This document shows positions 5,818-7,674 of a stretch of 7,674 nt of DNA, in pieces (position 1 is the stretch's first letter; every line of letters begins with the position of its first letter). Source of the DNA: Gemmatimonadaceae bacterium (GTDB lineage Bacteria > Gemmatimonadota > Gemmatimonadetes > Gemmatimonadales > Gemmatimonadaceae). The DNA lies in assembly GCA_019689955.1 (NCBI GenBank), contig JADGGM010000124.1, positions 1-7,674 of the forward strand, read 5' to 3'. The position numbers and the translations under genes were made by a program. The notes beneath the pieces were generated by a model, which was given only the letters and a program-made list of their open reading frames with translations, searched no databases and was not told the DNA's origin.

Positions 5818-7674
5818 TCAGAACGTGAGGTTGAGGGTCGCAACGAAGTGGCTGAGCGGCGGGATGACGCCCTGGTCGTACGCGAGCGGGTCGCTCGCGC
5901 TGACGCTCGCGTTGACCTCCGGGTCCACGCCGCGGTAGCGCGTCCACGTGTGGAGCTCGCGCGCGGCGACGCTGACCACTGCCCGCGACACCCCCGCGCG
6001 CCGCAGCCACCGCTCCGGCAGCGTGTAGCTCGCCGAGACCTCGCGCAGCTTCACGAACGAGGCGTCCTGGATGAACTGGTCATTGATCCCGGCGAGGTTG
6101 TCGCTGGCCGGGAGCTCGGCGAGGTAGAGCGGCGAGTATTTCTCGGGGAAGTAGTTCGCCTCGCAGAGCCCGATGCCGATCGTCCCATCGCAGCGGAGCT
6201 GCTCGGTGGCATTGAACAGCCGGTGCCCGCGTTTGAAGTCGACCATCGCGTAGAGGCGGAGACGCCCCCCGATGGTGAACGTGTTGGCGAGCGAGCCGCT
6301 CACCTTCGGCGTCGGCGTGCCGATGAAGAGGAGCGGCGCCGCGGCGCACGCCATCGGCGCCTGCCCCGGGCCGCCGTCGCAGAGGATGTTGGTCGCGAGC
6401 CCCGTCGCCGGGTCGCGGTCCGTCTGCACCACGCGCTTGGCGAAGTAGCCGCCGATGGGGTAGCCGGCGATGTTGTTCTGTCCGGGGGCCGGGATCGCCG
6501 GCTGCCCGCCGAGGTCCACGATCTTGTCGCGGCTCGTGGCGACGTTGGCGGTGATCTCCCAGGCGAGCGTCGTCCCCGTGAGCGCCTGGACGCTCGCCTG
6601 CAGCTCGATCCCGTGGTTCGTGACCTTGCCGAGGTTCACGAACTGGTCGCCGGGGAAGCCGCTCGACGGAGCGATCGGTTGTTGCACGATCTCGTCGGTG
6701 GTGCGCTTGTCGAAGTACGTGAAGTCGAGGTCGAGCCGGCCGAAGAAGGTGCCCTCGAACCCGACCTCCACTTCCTTGCCGCGCTCCGGCTTGAGGTTGG
6801 GGTTGCCGGCGGAGCCCGGGGTCACGCCGTTCGTGCCATCGGGCCCGGAGACCGGCGTGTAGGTGCGCAGCGCGGCATACGCCGTGGGCTGCCGCCCCGA
6901 CTCGCCGTACGCCGCGCGCAGCTTGAGCGTGTTGATCGCATCGACGTGCCAGAACGGCTCCTCGCTCACGACCCACGAGCCGCTCACCTTCGGGTAGGTC
7001 ACCCACTTGAAATCGTTGCCGAAGGCGCTGTTGTTGTCCACGCGCACGGCGGCGGTGAGGAAGAGGCGGTCGTTCCAGCCGAACTGCTCCTGCGCGTAGG
7101 CGCCGATGGTCGTGTTGAGGATCGACGTCTGCGTGGAGTTGAACTGCTGCGCGGTGGCCGACACGGTCTCGACCTTGGGGCCGGGGAAGGACATCCCGCC
7201 CAGGGTGCTCGTGTTCAACTGCGTGCGGTAGAACTGCCCGCCGATCGACGATGCCGCGGAGAGGGAGCGTGTGAGCGCCACGCGCGCGGTTCCGGAGTAG
7301 TCGGCGGTGATGAGCGTGTTGTTGCGCAGCGTCTGGGTGATCCGCCCCGCCGCGACGCTCGGCGGGAGGAACGCGGCGAGGGCGGGCGGGGCGAAGCGCT
7401 CGAGCGCGCGGCTGTCGTCGCCCGTGTAGTCGATCCCCACGACGAGGCGGTTCGAGAACCACGCGGTGGGGCGGAAGTCGACGGTGCCGCTGCCGGTGAA
7501 ACGGTGGATCGCCTGCGAGTTGTCGTAGAGCTGCTCCGGGATCTCCGGGGGGAAGTTGGGGAAGAAGCCGCGCGCGCTGGGGAAGATCGCGGCGTGGCCG
7601 AGCTCCGCGCCGAGGATGGGCGAGACACCCACGTCGGCGCCGAGGTGGCTCGAGCGGTCGATGTAGCTGAGGCT
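5818..7674 (-). CDS. SusC/RagA family TonB-linked outer membrane transporter, 5' partial
   Basis: This is the C-terminal 618 residues of a TonB-dependent beta-barrel that imports nutrients across the outer membrane together with its SusD partner. The frame is open to the right edge (reading SLSYIDRSSHLGADVGVSP), so the signal peptide, any carboxypeptidase-like N-domain, the TonB box and the plug are outside the window; a GTG at 7632 is internal. Alternating barrel strands run throughout. Family marks include LRAAYGESGRQPT (252-264 of the fragment), NPNLKPERGKEVEVGFE (291-307), TYFDKRTTDEIV (319-330), and the typical SusC end LHTWTRYRGVDPEVN (574-588) followed by a final strand ending in phenylalanine (LNLTF), the usual signal for outer-membrane barrel insertion. 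Four cysteines form two close pairs (432/443 and 495/504), probably in surface loops. The susD gene follows after two bases. Assignment to the family is firm; the substrate is unknown. Confidence 0.94.
   Translation of the reverse strand, partial: SLSYIDRSSHLGADVGVSPILGAELGHAAIFPSARGFFPNFPPEIPEQLYDNSQAIHRFTGSGTVDFRPTAWFSNRLVVGIDYTGDDSRALERFAPPALAAFLPPSVAAGRITQTLRNNTLITADYSGTARVALTRSLSAASSIGGQFYRTQLNTSTLGGMSFPGPKVETVSATAQQFNSTQTSILNTTIGAYAQEQFGWNDRLFLTAAVRVDNNSAFGNDFKWVTYPKVSGSWVVSEEPFWHVDAINTLKLRAAYGESGRQPTAYAALRTYTPVSGPDGTNGVTPGSAGNPNLKPERGKEVEVGFEGTFFGRLDLDFTYFDKRTTDEIVQQPIAPSSGFPGDQFVNLGKVTNHGIELQASVQALTGTTLAWEITANVATSRDKIVDLGGQPAIPAPGQNNIAGYPIGGYFAKRVVQTDRDPATGLATNILCDGGPGQAPMACAAAPLLFIGTPTPKVSGSLANTFTIGGRLRLYAMVDFKRGHRLFNATEQLRCDGTIGIGLCEANYFPEKYSPLYLAELPASDNLAGINDQFIQDASFVKLREVSASYTLPERWLRRAGVSRAVVSVAARELHTWTRYRGVDPEVNASVSASDPLAYDQGVIPPLSHFVATLNLTF

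Noticed and set aside
4187..5938. A 583-codon + strand frame opposite susD.
   Set aside because: It is low-complexity Arg/Ala/Gly/Val sequence with no recognisable fold, overlapping the acetyltransferase and antisense to the clearly coding SusD gene.
6080..7462. A 460-codon - strand frame inside susC.
   Set aside because: It is the same strand but a different frame from the clearly coding SusC barrel, and its product is Arg-rich with no motif.

Overview
The window comes from a very GC-rich bacterium. It combines a caa3-type CtaG, a Sco protein, a large GGDEF-EAL protein and a SusC/SusD-type outer-membrane pair with strongly G/C-ending codons. That mix, and the wording of the SusC/SusD C-termini, suggests Gemmatimonadota rather than Bacteroidota. 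This assignment is an inference from protein style; no rRNA or other marker gene is present.

Layout. Positions 2-4472 are read on the + strand. First comes the 3' part of a Sco1/SenC-family copper protein. It is followed by ctaG (seven-helix oxidase assembly factor), a 772-residue membrane protein with PAS, GGDEF and EAL domains, and a small GNAT acetyltransferase. Positions 4487-7674 are read on the - strand: a susC-like TonB-dependent transporter (its N-terminal part lies beyond the right edge), followed two bases later by a susD-like lipoprotein. The two blocks converge with 14 bp between stop codons.

How the genes work together. Sco and CtaG are both assembly factors for the copper centres of haem-copper cytochrome oxidase, and their spacing suggests one transcript. 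The cyclic-di-GMP protein keeps the signature residues of both synthesis and breakdown domains, plus the inhibitory I-site. A functional link between it and the oxidase genes is not shown by the sequence. The SusC/SusD pair forms an outer-membrane import unit for an unidentified oligomeric nutrient; no glycosidase or peptidase is in view to suggest the substrate.

Non-coding content is small. The clearest element is a perfect 8-bp inverted repeat with a TTT loop just after the GGDEF-EAL stop codon, nested inside a second possible pairing. A minor point is an 18-codon reading frame bridging sco and ctaG. I see no mobile element, tRNA, rRNA or CRISPR array. Apart from these small items the window looks like ordinary chromosomal sequence; I did not find a convincing new system.
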